Translations under genes and position numbers: made by a program
In this document: in pieces, positions 49,101 through 57,875 of the stretch
Layout: each line of letters starts with the position of its first letter
Position numbering within the stretch: the stretch's first letter is position 1
The notes under the pieces: generated by a model
What the model was told of the DNA's origin: nothing
Database searches by the model: none
The model's input: the letters and a program-made list of their open reading frames with translations, nothing else
NCBI GenBank assembly: GCA_963765935.1
Contig: CAVXXX010000002.1
Location: 310,001 to 374,000 of the forward strand
Reading direction: 5' to 3'
Length of the DNA: 64,000 nucleotides
From: JAMXLG01 sp963765935
Lineage (GTDB): Bacteria; Vulcanimicrobiota; Vulcanimicrobiia; Vulcanimicrobiales; Vulcanimicrobiaceae

Positions 49101-49620
49101 TCTTTCCGGCGGCGGATTGCGTTATATTCCGGTGGCGCATACGGCAAACAGCGCAAGCTCCTCCGAAGAGGCGGACCGGATCGTGCGGGAGATCGCGTTG
49201 CTGCGTGACGGCTGCGTCAGCGACGACGAAGGCATCGAACGGCCGATACGCGACGACGACATTATCGTCGTGACGCCGTACAACGCGCAGCGGCGGCTAA
49301 TCGAGCGGCGTTTACGTGACGCCGGTTTACGCGTCCCGGTCGGCACCGTCGATAAGTTCCAGGGACAAGAGGCGGCAGTGGTCTTTTATTCGATGGCGAC
49401 TTCGAGCGGCGACGACGTCCCGCGGGACCTCCAGTTTCTTTTCGAGCAGAACCGGTTCAACGTCGCCGTCTCTCGCGCGCGCGCGATGTCGGTGTTAGTC
49501 TGTAGTCCCCGCCTGCTCGACGTGTCATGCAATTCTCCGCAGCAAATGGCGATGATCAACTTCGTCTGCGCATACGTTGAGAAAAGTTCTACGCCGCATG
49601 ACGAGCGAATAGCTCGTTGA
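46168..49620 (+). CDS. TM0106-type Cas4/RecB-like nuclease fused to SF1 helicase
   Basis: 1150 residues from ATG 46168 (GTG 46150 possible). The N-terminal RecB/Cas4-like nuclease has 'NNFLECRRLTEL', 'HADFLRRV', 'YEVLDTKLA' and the cysteine set completed by 'HCTICPWDDAC', fitting a 4Fe-4S cluster. A middle RNase H-like exonuclease domain begins 'YFDMEGDPLYEPG' and includes 'YNRDDCYSTYLL'. The C-terminal SF1 helicase has 'GPPGSGKTTI' (about 762), 'FIDEAGQVSL', 'TVDKFQGQEAAVV' and 'NRFNVAVSRA'. Proteins of this build process DNA ends or nucleic-acid invaders; the precise role is not established. It ends with an ATGA-type overlap with the acylase gene. Confidence 0.9.
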   Translation: MQYVDGRLVFSATDLNNFLECRRLTELEDLVARGLMQAPEDDDEQAKLVRRKGEEHEAHYLARLEREMPGVVRIERSRRSIAAYHAAEAQTLEAMRAGAPVIYQATLFDGHFLGHADFLRRVERPSALGAWSYEVLDTKLALSSKPYFLIQLCNYSEHLKRLQDVAPRYGHIILGNNEEQSFLIHDYEAYYRHLKNEFLAFAERASTQRVPTEYPLHRKHCTICPWDDACNNVRIADDHLSIVAWMRRDQIAKFEGAGIKTVAQLARARDEERPLGMNPDTFVKLRRQATLQERGKDGTLHFELLRHDSRAGFGILPQPSEGDIYFDMEGDPLYEPGRSLEYLFGAWTLDEPHYHAFWGLERAAEKRALEDFVDFVIERRRRFPDLHVYHYANYEKAALRRLAQAHATREAEVDELLRGEVLVDLFAVVRQAVAISENSYSIKRLEKFYELKRSTSVKKGDDSIVMFERWLQDGDDAILRDIEAYNRDDCYSTYLLREWLLARRDEAQREHETSYPFRELKTAKEAPTRDESLERYASELETRLLAGLPAIDEHSFYPTAEDRRLRYLVGHALSYHRREDKPVWWAFFDRCDNVDELLEFDREAIAGLVFDETAAPRSEKKSTIFTYRIPEQRYKLGAGDSVCDPYAGKSIGTIVAIDEDRGLLELKTTRSQDYARAITALIPGGPLPSNEQRRSIARIAETVANGTLREEYPAIADLLALAVPRVRGFEPGDALQPATVSADAVSRIVQNLDRSYLFIQGPPGSGKTTICSSVIADLLQAGARVGVVSTGHKAIHHLLHKVETRMHERGAAFRGLYKHSPNSSHSEYVSALEHPSIESTDDNKAFATFDYNLAGGTAWLFSRPELRAAFDYLFIDEAGQVSLADAIAVAACAKNVVLLGDPAQLAQVSQGSHPYRAGWSVLEHLLDDEPTIGPDRGVFLDVSYRMQPEICEFISLAMYDGRLFPSASTVHHAVRSAGLSGGGLRYIPVAHTANSASSSEEADRIVREIALLRDGCVSDDEGIERPIRDDDIIVVTPYNAQRRLIERRLRDAGLRVPVGTVDKFQGQEAAVVFYSMATSSGDDVPRDLQFLFEQNRFNVAVSRARAMSVLVCSPRLLDVSCNSPQQMAMINFVCAYVEKSSTPHDERIAR

Positions 49621-51719
49621 TGATTCTTGCTCTTGCATTGAGCGCGTTGCTCCACGCCGAGGCACAGCGCGTTACGATTACGCGCGACGATTGGGGCATC
49701 GCGCACGTCCACGGAAAGACCGATGCAGACGCGGTCTTCGGCATGGCATACGCGCAAGCCGAAGACGACTTCAATCGCGTTGAGATGAACTACTTGACCG
49801 CGCTCGGCCGCGTTTCGGAAGCGCAAGGCGAATCGGCGATCTATCAAGACCTACGTCAGCGCCTCTTCGTCGACCCCGTTGATTTGCAGCGCAGATACCG
49901 CGAAAGCCCAGTTTGGCTTCAACGCCTGATGAATGCCTGGGCAGACGGATTAAACTACTACTTGTTCACGCATCCGAACGTGCACCCGCGCGCCATTACG
50001 CGCTTCGAGCCGTGGATGGCGTTGAGTTTCACTGAAGGCAGCATCGGCGGAGACATCGAGCGTATCTCGCTCCCGGAACTGCAGGCGTTTTATAGCGGAA
50101 AGGCGGTCGCACTACAACCGCCGCCGGCTCCCACGCCGATTCCCGATCCACCGGGTTCGAACGGCATCGCGATTGCGCCGTCAAACACCGTCACGCATCA
50201 CGCTCTGCTGCTCATCAATCCGCATACCACGTTCTATTTCCGCGCCGAACTGCAAATCTCGAGCGACGAAGGTCTCGATGCATACGGCGCGGTTACCTGG
50301 GGACAGTTCTTTATCTATCAAGGCTTCAATCCGCACATCGGATGGATGCACACGTCGACCGGCACGGACAACGTCGACCGCTTCGAGGAGACGATCGTGC
50401 GCCGCGGCAGCAATCTGTATTACAAGTATGGCAACGAACTGCGCGCACTACGTGCGTCATCGGTCGTTATTCGCTACCGCTTGCCCGGCGGATCGTTCGC
50501 GAATAAAACCTTCACCGTATATCACACGCATCGAGGACCTATCGTCGGCGTGGAAGACGGAAAGTGGATCGCAGAAGCGCTCATGTACCGGCCTGTTGCC
50601 GCCTTGGAGCAGTCCTATCTCCGCACGAAAGCAACTGATTTCGCAAGTTTCCATCGCATCGCCGAATTGGAGGCGAATTCGTCGAACAATACGATCTTTG
50701 CCGACGATAAAGGCGAGATCGCCTACATGCATCCGCAATTCATTCCGCGTCGCGACGATCGCTTCGACTACACGAAGCCGGTCGACGGATCCGATCCCGC
50801 GGCCGATTGGCACGGCATTCACACCCTCGACCAAGAACCGCATGTTCTCGATCCGAGCACCGGCTACGTCTTTAACACGAACGATTGGCCGTATTCAAGC
50901 GCGGGGCCCGACAGCCCGAAACAGCAAGACTTCCCGCGATACATGGATACGGCGGGCGAAAACGCTCGCGGCATGCATGCGGCTCTACTTCTAGCGAACC
51001 GGCACGATTTTACGCTCGAGTCGCTACTCGCTGCAGCATTCGATCCGCATCTGCCGCTCTTTGCATCGCTGGTTCCGTCGCTCGTTGCGGCCTACAACGC
51101 CGTCCCGACGAACGATCCCCAGAAGCAGCGGCTGGCCGCTCCTATAAGCGTCATGCGCACGTGGGACGAGCGCTGGTCGACTGCGTCGATTCCGACCACG
51201 CTCGCGATTTACTGGGCCGAAGCACTCGCGCACACCGTGCAAAGCGCACGGCCGGCGGAACTGTTCGTCGCAACGCCGGAACAGATGCTCGCGAGCTTTG
51301 CCGCAGCCGTCGATCGGCTCGACGCGGACTTCGGGACCTGGCAAAAGCCCTGGGGCGAGATCAATCGCTTTCAACGGCTGAACGATTCAATCCAACCACA
51401 GTTTGATGATTCCGCGCCGAGCATCCCCGTCGGATTCGTCCCGGGTACGTGGGGGTCGCTCGCGGCCTTCTATACGCCGCCGTCGCCGAACACGAAACTG
51501 CGGTACGGGCGCTCGGGAAACAGCTTCGTCGCCGTCGTGGAATTCGGCGAGCGCGTGCGCGCCGTCGCCGTTACTGCGGGAGGCGAAAGCGGAGATCCGC
51601 GTTCGCCGCATTTCGACGATCAAGCGCAACGATACGTGACCGGCAATTTGCGTCCGGTGTATTTCTATCCGGACCAACTTGCGGCTCACGTCGAACGCAC
51701 CTATCACCCTGGCGAGTAA
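49620..51719 (+). CDS. Penicillin acylase family Ntn-hydrolase
   Basis: 699 residues from ATG 49620, overlapping the previous stop. A short leader ('MILALALSALLHAEA') suggests export. The family pattern is seen in 'RDDWGIAHVHGKTDADAVFG', 'MAYAQAEDDFNRVE', the autocleavage site 'PPGSNGIAIAPS' with nucleophile Ser180 and 'GEIAYMHPQFIPRR'. The precursor would split into alpha and beta chains at that Ser. Members cleave amide bonds of acylated compounds, including penicillins, acyl-homoserine lactones and cyclic lipopeptides, so quorum quenching or nutrient use is possible. Coupling to a nuclease-helicase has no obvious logic. Confidence 0.9.
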   Translation: MILALALSALLHAEAQRVTITRDDWGIAHVHGKTDADAVFGMAYAQAEDDFNRVEMNYLTALGRVSEAQGESAIYQDLRQRLFVDPVDLQRRYRESPVWLQRLMNAWADGLNYYLFTHPNVHPRAITRFEPWMALSFTEGSIGGDIERISLPELQAFYSGKAVALQPPPAPTPIPDPPGSNGIAIAPSNTVTHHALLLINPHTTFYFRAELQISSDEGLDAYGAVTWGQFFIYQGFNPHIGWMHTSTGTDNVDRFEETIVRRGSNLYYKYGNELRALRASSVVIRYRLPGGSFANKTFTVYHTHRGPIVGVEDGKWIAEALMYRPVAALEQSYLRTKATDFASFHRIAELEANSSNNTIFADDKGEIAYMHPQFIPRRDDRFDYTKPVDGSDPAADWHGIHTLDQEPHVLDPSTGYVFNTNDWPYSSAGPDSPKQQDFPRYMDTAGENARGMHAALLLANRHDFTLESLLAAAFDPHLPLFASLVPSLVAAYNAVPTNDPQKQRLAAPISVMRTWDERWSTASIPTTLAIYWAEALAHTVQSARPAELFVATPEQMLASFAAAVDRLDADFGTWQKPWGEINRFQRLNDSIQPQFDDSAPSIPVGFVPGTWGSLAAFYTPPSPNTKLRYGRSGNSFVAVVEFGERVRAVAVTAGGESGDPRSPHFDDQAQRYVTGNLRPVYFYPDQLAAHVERTYHPGE

Positions 51720-51725
51720 TTGCCG

Positions 51726-52673
51726 TTATCGCATCAAAAGGACCTTGCCTCGGCGGCCAGGTTTCTCCGCGGCCGCGAGCGCGGTTTTCCAATCGCTCAG
51801 CGGATAGACCTTCTCCACGGAAAGTGGCAGCGCGCCGCGCATCGCCATATCGAAGACTTGTTGCATCGTGCGCGTGCGCTGCTCGTGGCTTGCGCGCTGC
51901 ATCCACGTGCTCATCCAAAAACCACGCACAGTGCATTCGAGCGAGATCATCAAACCTGCTTCGAGCTTGATCGGGGCGCCCGAGAGACCACCGAAGATAA
52001 TAATTTCGCCGAATTGCGCGAGCACGCGCTGCAGCGCCAGCGTCTGCGGTCCGGCCACGGAGTCGACGATGCGTGCAAGGCCTTTGCCGCCGGTCAATTC
52101 GCGGATCTCTTCCTGCCATTTCCCGTCGTCGCCCGTCACGACGACATGACGGGCACCGCGTTCGCGCAATGATTGTGCCGTACTCTCGCTGCGAACGAGG
52201 CTCACGATGTTGACGTCATGTGCTTGCGCCAGTTGCGTGACGATTCGACCGACGGCTCCGCCCGCCGCATTTTGTCCGATCCACATCCCCGGCTGCGTCC
52301 GTAGTTCCTCGAAGAGCGCAACCGCGGAAAGCGGCATTGCCAGCAACTGCGCCGCGTGATCGTCGGGGATCGCGTCGGGTACCGGAACCCCCATTGATTC
52401 GGGGACGACAACGTACTCTGCCCAGGCGGAGTTTGGTACGGCGACAGCGAGGCGACGGCCGTCTACCTCACCAACGAGTTCGGTACCACCGATTGCAGGT
52501 AGCGTGGGCTTATAGCCATAGACGCCGCGAATCGTCGCGAGATCATGATTGTGAATCGGCGACCGGAGCATTCGCAGCCGCACCTCTCCCGAACCGGGAT
52601 CCGGCGCCGGGACGTCGGCAAGCTCCACAACCGCGACAGGTTCGCCGAAGCATTCGTATCGTAACGCGAGCAT
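51726..52673 (-). CDS. MDR-family NAD(P)H oxidoreductase, enoyl reductase/quinone reductase-like
   Basis: 315 residues of the zinc-independent medium-chain dehydrogenase fold: 'GEVRLRMLRSPIHNHDLATI', 'PAIGGTELVGEV', a nucleotide-binding segment 'GQNAAGGAVGRIVTQLA' and 'IVDSVAG'. The arrangement resembles mitochondrial-type trans-2-enoyl-CoA/ACP reductases (MECR/ETR) and quinone oxidoreductases; the catalytic Zn ligands are absent. It would reduce an activated double bond with NADPH. It begins 9 bases after the stop of the outer-membrane protein gene, forming a two-gene unit. Confidence 0.82.
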   Translation of the reverse strand: MLALRYECFGEPVAVVELADVPAPDPGSGEVRLRMLRSPIHNHDLATIRGVYGYKPTLPAIGGTELVGEVDGRRLAVAVPNSAWAEYVVVPESMGVPVPDAIPDDHAAQLLAMPLSAVALFEELRTQPGMWIGQNAAGGAVGRIVTQLAQAHDVNIVSLVRSESTAQSLRERGARHVVVTGDDGKWQEEIRELTGGKGLARIVDSVAGPQTLALQRVLAQFGEIIIFGGLSGAPIKLEAGLMISLECTVRGFWMSTWMQRASHEQRTRTMQQVFDMAMRGALPLSVEKVYPLSDWKTALAAAEKPGRRGKVLLMR

Positions 52674-52682
52674 TCTTCGCCG

Positions 52683-53585
52683 TTAGAATTTAAACGTATA
52701 AGCCAACAAAGGTCCGCCGAGGTGCAGACTTTGCACGAAGACTCTGCTGTTGTTATTTGCGAAATACGCGAGTTGCCGCCATCCGAGAATTGCCGCGTTG
52801 TACGGCGAGTTGCGGCCAATACCTACGAGCCATTGGTACGTCGTTAAGTCGCCGCTGCCGCCGTAATCGATGTAGAGCGGCGTAAAATAACTGCGCCCAT
52901 ACGTGAGCTGACCTCGCGCCCCAATAATCCCTTGGAGGTCCGATTTGGTATCCGACGCGCTTCCGCTCCTCGGATACAAGCCGAGTGGCCCGGTGAGCGT
53001 CCAACTTGCAGAGGCGGTCAAATTGATGTAACGCACGCCGACAAATGCGCTGAACTCGGACCCGGCGCTGTGCGCAAAGACGCCTCCGATGCCGCCCGTG
53101 GCAATCGTCGATGTCGGTTGAACAAACGTCGAGACATTGACCGGAAGCGTGACGTGACCGGCCGGACCTGAAAGGTCAACGACCTCTGACGATTCCGTGC
53201 CGAGATTTACGTAGATGACGTCGGCAAAGACCATGCTGCCGGCGCGATCTGCTTCGACAGCCAATTCGCCGGCGCTGTGTAAGTGCGAAGCATAGCTCGT
53301 GGGCGTTATTCTCACGCCGACTGTTGTCTGTCCAGGAAGGACCACAGGCACGCCCGACGACGACGAAAGAGTCGGATGCGAGAACAAGAACGACGCGTTG
53401 ATCGTCGGAAGCCACACGTAGGGCGTGACCCTGAAATGCCAGCCTTCGGGCGTCGAGCTCGGCGCCGGGGACGGCATCGCCGTCGCGGCAGCCGTAGGCG
53501 AGGGAGACGGGGATTCTTCTTGGGCGTAAGCCGGGCTCGCAAACGCGAATGCAACCGCAATCGTGGGTAATGCAAATGCCCGCAT
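52683..53585 (-). CDS. Outer-membrane beta-barrel protein, unknown function
   Basis: 300 residues from ATG 53585. A frame to 53783 exists, but its first 66 residues show no signal and overlap the next gene. Signal peptide ('LPTIAVAFAFASPAYA'), then a low-complexity 'ESPSPSPTAAATAMPSPAPS' linker. A barrel of alternating strands follows, with 'FRVTPYVWLPTINASF' near the start, 'FSAFVGVRYINLTASASW' in the middle and a final 'LLAYTFKF' ending in Phe, as BamA substrates do. No family is assigned; it resembles small OmpW/OmpA-like barrels. The 196 bases between it and the divergent transporter hold no other gene. Confidence 0.78.
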   Translation of the reverse strand: MRAFALPTIAVAFAFASPAYAQEESPSPSPTAAATAMPSPAPSSTPEGWHFRVTPYVWLPTINASFLFSHPTLSSSSGVPVVLPGQTTVGVRITPTSYASHLHSAGELAVEADRAGSMVFADVIYVNLGTESSEVVDLSGPAGHVTLPVNVSTFVQPTSTIATGGIGGVFAHSAGSEFSAFVGVRYINLTASASWTLTGPLGLYPRSGSASDTKSDLQGIIGARGQLTYGRSYFTPLYIDYGGSGDLTTYQWLVGIGRNSPYNAAILGWRQLAYFANNNSRVFVQSLHLGGPLLAYTFKF

Positions 53586-53781
53586 GCTGAATCTAGTCAA
53601 AGCGTTCGTCCTCTCAATGCGCAGACCCGAGGTCGGCGGCTTCCTTCGTTGTAGAACAAAACCGGCAAGCGCGTTATCCCGAACTGGCATCTTCGAGAAA
53701 ATACTAGTGAAAACCGTACACAAGTTCGGTCCCGCCGTGCTTCGAAAGGCGTAGGGCGGCGGTTCTCGCGAACCGACGGCC

Positions 53782-55116
53782 ATGCGAGCGATATCCGGAT
53801 TCTTCGTCCGCGTCTTTGAATTCGCGATCCCCGATCCGTATGTATTCGCCGTTCTTCTGACGCTCGTAACGGCGCTACTGGCACTGATCTTGGCACCCCA
53901 TCATGCGCCGGTCGCCGTCGCATCGTCGTGGTACAAAGGCATCTTCGATATTTTCGAATTTGCACTGCAGATGATTCTGATTCTGGTAACGGGCTACGCC
54001 CTTGCCAGCAGTGCACCGGTACGGCGCGGACTCTTTGCGCTCGCCGCACGTCCGACGACGACGCGCAGCGCCGTTACGTTGACGTTTCTCGTCTCGGCAA
54101 TTGCGTGTTGGCTCAACTGGGGATTCGGACTCGTCGTCGCGGGGTTGCTCTCACGCGCGATCGCGCAACGCATGCGCATCGATTTCGGCTGGCTCGTCGC
54201 GGCGGCGTACTGTGGGTTCCTCGTGTGGGCGAGCGGACTTTCCAGTTCGATTGCGCTCGCGCAAGCCACGCCCGGCAGTAAGCTCAATATCGTTCAATCA
54301 CTCACGGGTGCCGTTCTTCCGCTAACGAAGACGGTTTTTACGGCCTTCAACCTGGCGCCGGTCGTCGCGTTGTTGATCGTGATCCCATTCCTATTCATGG
54401 CCTTCGAACCGCGCGGCGACGATGTGATCGCGGCGCGATTGCCGGTCGAGGACGTTGGCGATGACGGCCCGGTCGAACGCAAGCCGACACTCGGCGCGAT
54501 ACTGGACAACGCGTGGATTCTCAATCTCGCAATCGTCGCCGCCGGCGCGTACTACTTGATTTCGAACTGGGTCACCGCCGGTTTCTCGCTGCCGATTCAG
54601 AGCGTGATCTTCATCTTCTTCCTGCTCGGCTTACTGTTGCATTGGACGCCGGTTGGGTACGTGCGCGCGATCAACGATGCTGCGCGGGTCACGGGACCGC
54701 TGCTCATTCAATATCCGCTCTATGGCGGCATCATGGGCATTATGACCGGCACGGGACTTGCCGGCGTGATCGCGCAGTGGTTCGTTGCGTTTTCAACGGC
54801 GGGAACGCTGCCATTTTGGAGTTATCTTTCGAGCGTCATCATCTCACTTTTTGTCCCGAGCGGCGGCGGACACTGGGCGGTACAAGGGCCCTTCGTGGTG
54901 CCGGCAGCTGCAAAGCTCGGAGCGTCGCAAGCCGCCACGGCGATGGGCGTTGCGGTCGGCGAAGAGGTGGCGAACATGATTCAACCCTTTTGGTGTTTGC
55001 CGGTGCTTGCAATCGCAGGCATCGGCTTGCGCCGTGTGATGGCATTTACGGCGATGGTCTTTTTCGTCGCACTCGTGATCTTCGGCGCAAGCCTTCTGCT
55101 GTTGATTCCGCGCTAG
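53782..55116 (+). CDS. AtoE-like short-chain fatty acid transporter
   Basis: 444 residues, strongly hydrophobic with about 10-12 membrane helices. The family pattern of AtoE/TIGR00366 is visible: 'PDPYVFAVLLTLVTALLALI', 'ASSWYKGIFDIFEFALQMIL', 'CWLNWGFGLVVAGLLSR', 'IMTGTGLAGVIAQWFV', 'FVPSGGGHWAVQGPF' and 'GEEVANMIQPFWCLP'. It should import short-chain fatty acids such as acetoacetate or butyrate through the inner membrane. No acyl-CoA enzymes adjoin it except the enoyl-reductase-like gene across the divergent interval. Confidence 0.9.
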   Translation: MRAISGFFVRVFEFAIPDPYVFAVLLTLVTALLALILAPHHAPVAVASSWYKGIFDIFEFALQMILILVTGYALASSAPVRRGLFALAARPTTTRSAVTLTFLVSAIACWLNWGFGLVVAGLLSRAIAQRMRIDFGWLVAAAYCGFLVWASGLSSSIALAQATPGSKLNIVQSLTGAVLPLTKTVFTAFNLAPVVALLIVIPFLFMAFEPRGDDVIAARLPVEDVGDDGPVERKPTLGAILDNAWILNLAIVAAGAYYLISNWVTAGFSLPIQSVIFIFFLLGLLLHWTPVGYVRAINDAARVTGPLLIQYPLYGGIMGIMTGTGLAGVIAQWFVAFSTAGTLPFWSYLSSVIISLFVPSGGGHWAVQGPFVVPAAAKLGASQAATAMGVAVGEEVANMIQPFWCLPVLAIAGIGLRRVMAFTAMVFFVALVIFGASLLLLIPR

Positions 55117-55202
55117 AACCGGAACGGCGTCGTCAGCCAGAGCTGTAGTGGGAAAGAGGCATTGGCGGCAGCGACCGTGTAGATACTTAGCCAGGTTAAT
55201 AA

Positions 55203-56702
55203 ATGCGCAACCCGTTCGCCCATCGAGAAAATCCGCCCGTCGCACTGATTACCATCACCGTCATGCTCGGCATGATCATGGCGATCATCGACTCGACCAT
55301 CGTCAATGTTGCCCTTAATACGATTGCGGGGAACCTCGGCGCCTCGGTCGACGAAGTCTCGTGGGTAGCAACCGGCTATATTCTCTCTAACGTTTGCATC
55401 ATGCCGTTGAACGGTTGGCTAACGGCATTTCTTGGGCGCAAACGGTTCTATGCGGCTTCGCTCGCGCTCTTTACGGTCGCATCATTGCTCTGCGGCACGG
55501 CGACGAGCATCGCACAGTTGATCATCTATCGCGTTTTGCAAGGCATCGGCGGCGGCGCATTGCAGCCGACCGCCCAAGCGTTACTCTTCGAAACGTATCC
55601 GCCACAGAAACGCGGCGCGGCTATGGCCATCTTCGGCCTCGGCGCCATGGTCGGTCCTGCAGTCGGCCCGACGCTCGGCGGATACCTCGTCGACAACGCA
55701 ACGTGGCCGCTGATCTTCTACATCAACATTCCGATCGGCATCGTTGCGTTCATCATGACGCTGATGTTCATCCCGAATCCGAAGTACATCGAGAAGCCTA
55801 AAGCGGGTGTCGATTGGATCGGCTTGAGCCTGCTCTGCACGGGCCTCGCATCGCTGCAATACGTGCTCGAACGCGGCGAGCATGATGAATGGTACTCCTC
55901 GGATGCGATTACCATCCTCACCATCGTCGCGGTCGCAACGCTGACACTCTTCATCGTGAAGATGTTGCGCGAAAAACATCCACTCGTCGACCTGCATGTC
56001 TTCAGGCTCAAGTCGTTCACGATCGGACAAGTCATCGGCATTATTACCGGCTTTGGGTTGTTCGGGACGGCGCTCATCTTGCCGCTGTTCTTTCAGACCA
56101 TCTTGAACTTCACCGCATTCGACACGGGTCTCGCGCTGCTCCCCGGCGCAGTTTCGACTGCGATCAGCATGGTGATCATCGGGCGCATTCTCAACTACGT
56201 CGACGCGCGTGTTTCGATTGCGTTCGGCATGCTGGTGTTCGCATTGTCATGTTGGTGGCTCGGAAATTTAAGTACCGACGCCGGATATTGGGACGTGTTT
56301 TGGCCACGACTCATCCAAGGGTTCGGGTTGGGTTTCCTCTTCGTGCCACTCTCGACCGTCACGCTAAACGACGTGCCCGTCGGTGAACTCGCGGGCGCAA
56401 CCGGCGTTAATACCCTCGTCCGTCAGCTCGGCGGTAGCTTCGGTATCGCGATTCTCACGACGCTCCTCACCCACGAAACGGCGATTGCCTGGAACGTACT
56501 GGCGTCCGGCGTAACGCAGACCCACGGCTATTCGGTCGGGACGCTAACGAACATCGTCGCACAGCAGTCTGCAATGATTGCCTACAACTTTTTGTTCCGC
56601 TTGACGGCAATCGTATTCGTGATCGCGACGCCGCTCGTGTTCTTCATCAGCGTCAAGCCGCGGAAGAGCGCGTCTCCGGCAATGGCTATGGCCGCGGACT
56701 AA
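55203..56702 (+). CDS. DHA2-family multidrug efflux MFS transporter (EmrB/QacA type)
   Basis: 499 residues with about 14 membrane helices. Motifs of the 14-TMS drug:H+ antiporters are present: 'DSTIVNVALNTIAGNLGA' in helix 1, 'ATGYILSNVCIMPLNGWL', 'GRKRFYAASLALFTVASLLC' and motif C 'GLGAMVGPAVGPTLGGYL'. It pumps hydrophobic toxins out of the cytoplasm. An EmrA-type adaptor or regulator is not next to it. The 86-base interval upstream could hold a promoter, but I see no certain one. The last 17 bases overlap the convergent glycosyltransferase. Confidence 0.93.
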   Translation: MRNPFAHRENPPVALITITVMLGMIMAIIDSTIVNVALNTIAGNLGASVDEVSWVATGYILSNVCIMPLNGWLTAFLGRKRFYAASLALFTVASLLCGTATSIAQLIIYRVLQGIGGGALQPTAQALLFETYPPQKRGAAMAIFGLGAMVGPAVGPTLGGYLVDNATWPLIFYINIPIGIVAFIMTLMFIPNPKYIEKPKAGVDWIGLSLLCTGLASLQYVLERGEHDEWYSSDAITILTIVAVATLTLFIVKMLREKHPLVDLHVFRLKSFTIGQVIGIITGFGLFGTALILPLFFQTILNFTAFDTGLALLPGAVSTAISMVIIGRILNYVDARVSIAFGMLVFALSCWWLGNLSTDAGYWDVFWPRLIQGFGLGFLFVPLSTVTLNDVPVGELAGATGVNTLVRQLGGSFGIAILTTLLTHETAIAWNVLASGVTQTHGYSVGTLTNIVAQQSAMIAYNFLFRLTAIVFVIATPLVFFISVKPRKSASPAMAMAAD

Positions 56703-57843
56703 TCGTCTCTAACGCCTCGATCACATCGACGGCATTGGGCGGCCGTTTCCGGAATGGAATGATGTTGTACGCAAGCACGCCGGCGTCGGCTTTCGTTCGC
56801 GCCCCGGGGCGCCGGTCCAGTTTCTCGCGGTAGACGAGCGGACCCACAAGATGGACCGCGGTGGGCGACGGTTCGTCGTAATACTCCGGCCAATGGCCGA
56901 GCCAAATGCCGGCGATCGGACGTTCGCCAATCGAAAGCGCCGCGTGCAACGGCCCTGACGCGACGCCGGCATATGCACGCGATGCACGAACGAGGGTCAG
57001 GAGCACGTGCGCGAACGGGACGCCGAGATCCGCGAAGAGGTCCGTTGTTGTCGGCGCAAGCCCGCGCTCTCGTCCGATTGCCTCCGACGTGCGTTCGTCG
57101 ACGGTAATAACGCGCGCCAGCGGATCGCGCCGGCGAATTTCCTTGGCAAAAGCCGTCACCTCTTCTTCAGGAAAAATCTTTCGCAGTTGCGTGTGACCAC
57201 CCGGCGAGAGCATGTAGAGGTGCTCGCCCGGCGCAACGACGTCGCGCAAACGTTCCTCGACACGGCTCACGGATTCGGCGGGCGCACGGAATGCGAGCGA
57301 CGACGAGAGCGGCTTCGAGAGGTCGAACTCAGCAAGCCGCGCGGGTTCGACGAGATTCGATGCGAGAAACCGCGCCTTCGTGTGATACGGATATGGCGTT
57401 CGTCCCGTCATCTCCGGGTAGCGGCTGAACAGCATCAGATCGATCTTCTCGTCCGCAATGCGCGAACGAAGCGGCTCGGGAACCTCGATTTTCTCGACAC
57501 GGTTCGCGATCTTATCCATATCGAGACCAAAGTGCGCCGGAACACCAAATGCGGTTCCGTCGCCGATCGTGCTGTCTCCGCAGTAGATCGGCCTTACGCG
57601 TTCGCCTTCATCGTAGAGATGCACGAAGTCGTCACCGAAGCGCGTGATAAAGTACGCATTCGACGGATCGAGTAACGGAATAACGTATGAAAGATGCACG
57701 AAGTCGCCGAAGCCGTGCGGCCAGTAGATCAGGACGCGGCTGTTCCGGACCGCAGCGAAGGCGCCGTCCCTTTCACCAAGCACGAGCATCTCCGTATTCC
57801 ACGGTATCGGAGGCGGCGCCGGACGGCGAAACAATCGAAACAC
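56686..57843 (-). CDS. GT9-like (heptosyltransferase-like) glycosyltransferase
   Basis: 385 residues from GTG 57843. A GT-B fold of the glycosyltransferase family 9 kind is suggested by 'RVLIYWPHGFGDFVHLSYV' (N-domain loop), 'LYMLSPGGHTQLRKIFP' between the domains and 'ADLGVPFAHVLLTLVRASRA' plus 'GVASGPLHAALSIGERP' (nucleotide-sugar side). Such enzymes transfer heptose or other sugars to LPS core or glycoproteins. The match is moderate and the acceptor unknown. It diverges from a GT4 gene across only 32 bases, so the two may form a glycan locus. Confidence 0.7.
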   Translation of the reverse strand: MFRLFRRPAPPPIPWNTEMLVLGERDGAFAAVRNSRVLIYWPHGFGDFVHLSYVIPLLDPSNAYFITRFGDDFVHLYDEGERVRPIYCGDSTIGDGTAFGVPAHFGLDMDKIANRVEKIEVPEPLRSRIADEKIDLMLFSRYPEMTGRTPYPYHTKARFLASNLVEPARLAEFDLSKPLSSSLAFRAPAESVSRVEERLRDVVAPGEHLYMLSPGGHTQLRKIFPEEEVTAFAKEIRRRDPLARVITVDERTSEAIGRERGLAPTTTDLFADLGVPFAHVLLTLVRASRAYAGVASGPLHAALSIGERPIAGIWLGHWPEYYDEPSPTAVHLVGPLVYREKLDRRPGARTKADAGVLAYNIIPFRKRPPNAVDVIEALETISPRP

Positions 57844-57875
57844 GAAGGGCCTTTTGGATACACGCCGCGTAGTTC

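Noticed and set aside
53586..53783. 66-residue N-terminal extension of the outer-membrane protein
   Set aside because: It would place the signal peptide internally. The signal peptide at ATG 53585 marks the true start.
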